A stretch of DNA of 64,000 bases from Yponomeuta sedellus. Lineage: Eukaryota; Arthropoda; Insecta; Lepidoptera; Yponomeutidae. The translations under genes and the position numbers were made by a program. Below are positions 61,465 to 64,000 of this stretch, one piece after another (position 1 is the first letter of the stretch; every line of letters starts with the position of its first letter). A model generated the notes under the pieces. It had not been told where the DNA came from and did no database searches. It saw only the letters and a list, made by a program, of their open reading frames with translations. The stretch is from assembly GCA_934045075.1 (NCBI GenBank), contig OW203721.1, positions 754,001 to 818,000 of the forward strand. The letters run 5' to 3'.

Positions 61465-61739
61465 CATAGGATGTTAAAGTCGAGTGCTAACTGATTGACT
61501 GCGAACTAGTACATCCTTTATGGGGCATTGTATACGTTTCGACAATAAGATCCGTGCAGATTATCATCGCCCCAGAAACGCGGTTCAAAAACTGTGCAAA
61601 GTAGGTACACTGTGTGCCTAAAGGACTTTTGCAACTATAAAGATAATTTGAACGATAAAGATGTCTGGAATGAAAGCCAGTTGCATTAGTACTACGAATT
61701 TTATAATTATACCTATATGTAAAGTCTTTTAATTAAAAC
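61465..61739. other. No recognisable feature
   Basis: Short unique-looking stretch. Confidence 0.4.
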
Positions 61740-62060
61740 CGGCATCAAAGGACTCTGTAAATACTAAGTTTGGAGTTTTTAGTCCATTTTTTCTGCAAAA
61801 AACATAACATTTACATACAAGCACATACGTTGCTTCTGGACCCACACTAGGATACCCTGTGTCGTGGGAACCAGAAACAACGACATCACAAACATGTAAA
61901 CATCCAAGACCTGGGATTTTTTTTTTGTTCCCAGCCGGGATTCGAACCCGGAACCTCTTGCATGAAAATGCAAAATGAGCTAGATTTTGAAATGGACTCC
62001 TAGTTTTATGTCTAAAGTTCATTAAGTCACAGTTTCTGAGTTATTTTGAATAAATTCATT
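61740..62060 (+). repeat. Element H copy, split by a family B SINE
   Basis: AGTTTGGAGTTTTTAGTCC before and TTTTGAAATGGACTCCTAG, AAGTCACAGTTTCTGAG after the SINE. The uninterrupted forms are at 13620 and 20930. Confidence 0.75.
61801..61967 (-). mobile_element. Family B SINE with 7-bp target duplication
   Basis: TGCAAAA at 61794-61800 and 61968-61974. The head is truncated inside the anticodon region (CCTCTTGCATG), so the A box is lost. Confidence 0.8.
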
Positions 62061-62274
62061 GCCTGCAGGCGTCTTTAAAAGTGACATGAAAGTTGTAACG
62101 TTTTTTCAAAACTTCAAAAACTTACACTGCTTTGCTGACGCCGAAATTGAATGAAAGTGCTCGATTATAACACTTCTTTGCAAAGACTACCATTAAGTCC
62201 GCTGTATTGCCATTGTAAATTATAAATAAATCTAGTTGACAGTTCAGTAAGTCGATAATTTAACATTAAGATAC
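62061..62274. other. No recognisable feature
   Basis: Short AT-rich stretch. Confidence 0.4.
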
Positions 62275-62435
62275 AGGCACATACATTGCTTATGGCCCCA
62301 CACTTGGATACTCCGTGTCGTGGAAACCAGAAACAATGACATCACAAACATTTAAACATCTAAGACCTGGGGTTATTTTTGTGCCCAGCCAGGGTTCGAA
62401 CCCGGGACCTCTCGCTCCGCCACAGTGGTCGTCCA
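62275..62435 (-). mobile_element. Family B SINE
   Basis: TACAGGCACATACATTGC, GGGTTCGAACCCGGGACC; head shortened with an internal deletion (CTCTCGCTCCGCCACAG). Confidence 0.75.
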
Positions 62436-62459
62436 TATACAGAGATACCTCCTTTGTAG

Positions 62460-62600
62460 CGGAAAGTGGTGGTAGCTGAGCGATAGAACCAACTTTTCAA
62501 GTGGGATGTGGTGGGTTCGAATACCGTGTACCAATGACTTTGTTTTCAAAGTTATTTAGATTTGTGAATTTATAGCAGTATAGTAGAGATTTGATTTAAT
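62460..62600 (+). mobile_element. Family C SINE, 5' half
   Basis: AAAGTGGTGGTAGCTGAGCG, GGTGGGTTCGAATACC, GTACCAATGACTTTGTTTTC; the body stops near 62585. Confidence 0.7.
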
Positions 62601-62967
62601 TGGACATCGGTAGAGTTTTTCTATCACTTGACAAACTTTATTTTGTCAATAGCGTCTAATGCATATGCCGATATCCCGACCCAGGTGAGCATATGCCTCC
62701 CCATCAACCTGAACTCGCTCCTATGAATATTTGATACAGATGACGTTCCTATTTCAATATATATACAGTATATAACTAAATTATGCATAGAAGCTTGCGT
62801 TTGGCCTAGAAAATAGCGACATTCCCGAAGTAGACGTCTTTAAATGAAATTCTTGCACAAATATTGTGATAGGAAAACAACGCAGATCTGTATAAATAAT
62901 GCAGCCTTCTAACGTCCCACTGTAGAGCTCAGGCCTTCTCCCAGAGGGAGAGGATGGGCTTAGTTAT
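62601..62967. other. No gene; family C scrap
   Basis: 62905-62965 is a family C body end (CGTCCCACTGTAGAGCTCAG). Confidence 0.45.
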
Positions 62968-63410
62968 CAACTCTTGTATGTCCCCACTGCTGGGGCACGG
63001 GTTTCACCCTGCATCACAGGAAGGTTAGGCCATACTCCACCACGGGGGCCAAGTCAGGGTTGGTGGAGGATTGTAAGACAGTGGCGGGCCTAACCGTCAG
63101 AAGTTATCAAGCCACCCACAAGGCCTCTGACATGGCTTAACGACTGCCATTACATGACAGCCGGCACCAACGGCTTTACGTGCCTTGCAAAACACGGAAG
63201 CGCTCGGAAAAATGCCACTAGCGGTAGTCACAGGACGGTCAACCATCCTGCACCTGACCGTCACTTTTAGTGATAAGGCCGCCGTCTGTACTCTTAGGTT
63301 AAGAAATATCTGTGTAATTTCCATTTTTATGTACAATAAAGTGTTCTCTATCTATCTTAACTCAAGTGATTGATTCCAATCACTCGGTTCGCCTAGGCCA
63401 CGAGCGCTTC
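62968..63410 (-). repeat. Family D copy split by a family K LINE tail
   Basis: Reverse family D from TATCAACTCTTGTATGTCC to CACTCGGTTCGCCTAGGCC. It is interrupted at 63263-63357 by GATAAGGCCGCCGTCTGTAC and ACAATAAAGTGTTCTC with TATC repeats. Confidence 0.8.
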
Positions 63411-63740
63411 ACGAGGATGGGCTTAATCGCTGGCAATTTAAAGCGCTGAGTTATGTAAATACCGCAGACACTCCGGTTTCCTCATCAGAGCGACGGAAGC
63501 GATTCGATTGGGTTTGATATCCAGTGAGAGCTTTTACCAATGACTAGTAGCAATACCCCTCGCTAACAGTGACGGAAAACATCGTGCGTTGTGAGGAATC
63601 TTGACTTGTCTGGAGTACTTAAATATCTCAGCACTTGAAATTTCCAGTCCGCGGCGGGCACCATAGGTAATTAAGCCCATAATTCATTTCTGAGAGAAAG
63701 AATGTGCCCTGCAGTCGGATGTTTATAAGCTAGATAAAAA
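63411..63740. mobile_element. Two opposed family C SINE bodies
   Basis: 63415-63490 runs one way (ATCGCTGGCAATTTAAAGC, TCCGGTTTCCTCATC) and 63525-63740 the other (GTGACGGAAAACATCGTGCG, CCGCGGCGGGCACCATAGG). Confidence 0.65.
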
Positions 63741-63941
63741 AATACAGTCGTCTAACTAACAACGTGTCAATGGCTCGGATGTGTAGAAAACAAGCGCCGA
63801 GGGCGCTGAAGCGTATTTCACTTAATTTATATAGTTTATTTGCGAATATATATTATATCATACTGTTGCACAGATTTTAATTGCAATAAAGCAACCGTAT
63901 TCTACTACTTAGCAGCAGCATGCAATATTGTTGACACATAT

Positions 63942-64000
63942 TTAAACCTAACTGCAAAGTAGGTAGTCGGGGCTGTAAGTAATGCAATTTGCTTAATTCA
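63942..64000 (+). mobile_element. Family A head, cut by the window end
   Basis: AAACCTAACTGCAAAGTAGG and GTCGGGGCTGTAAGTAATGC match 38440-38500. The tRNA-like unit should follow beyond 64000. Confidence 0.85.

Overview
The window looks like nuclear DNA of a lepidopteran insect (moth or butterfly). This rests on an AT-rich background, one insect-type gene with large introns, and a dense load of transposon families of the kind common in Lepidoptera: tRNA-headed SINEs, Helitron-like elements ending CTAG that sit between A and T, RTE-like and CR1/Jockey-group LINEs, foldback MITEs and a Ty3/Gypsy LTR element. All family names come from reading motifs; no database was searched.

The only host gene I can support is on the minus strand. 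Three exons of an ER-lumenal FKBP14-type peptidyl-prolyl isomerase with EF hands lie at 21265-21353, 12984-13171 and 7614-7796, joined by matching splice phases and ending in the ER-retention signal HDEL. Its 5' exons (signal peptide and first part of the FKBP fold) were not found and probably lie beyond base 64000. The middle exon reads through its splice donor into 48 more codons with coding-like composition. These end in a hydrophobic tail, with a stop at 12837 and an AATAAA at 12564, which suggests an alternative membrane-anchored isoform.

Layout: 1-6.9 kb has nested foldback elements and MITEs. 7.6-21.4 kb is FKBP14 with transposon-filled introns. 14-20 kb has LINE remnants, including a twin-primed RTE. 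22.1-23.4 kb is a 47-bp minisatellite interrupted by nested LINE tails. 26136-34608 is a complete, very young Ty3/Gypsy element (233-bp LTRs with one difference, TACA target duplication, tRNA-Pro-like primer site, gag and pol ORFs). A 5'-truncated LINE with a 2.7-kb open ORF sits in its leader. 34.6-43.3 kb is repeats, Helitrons and MITEs, followed by a 40-bp minisatellite at 43.3-43.7 kb. 44-64 kb is dominated by SINEs, foldbacks and a THAP-exon element.

The most unusual system is a family of about 14 copies (family A), concentrated at 38 kb and 48-60 kb. Each carries a tRNA-like Pol III unit (A box, B box and a T5 terminator), usually flanked by inverted copies of its own tail. Several copies are head-to-head pairs inserted as one piece between 9-13 bp direct repeats. 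A normal Pol III transcript would stop before the 3' end of the mobile unit, so how it moves is unclear.

Repeat family labels used below: A = tRNA-foldback family; B = SINE with a GCGTAGCGGTAG head; C = SINE with a GCGGTGGTAGCGGAGCGG head; D = about 335-bp dispersed repeat containing GACTTGGCCCCCGTGG; E = repeat with GGGAATAAGATATTTTCCCGC-type core; F = about 305-bp MITE with AGTGCTTAGTGCGAG ends; G = repeat ending in a TTC-rich LINE-like tail; H = dispersed element that gave rise to the 47-bp minisatellite; K = LINE tail with AAGGCCGCCAATTGTA; R1 = about 270-290 bp repeat with GAGTCT ends.
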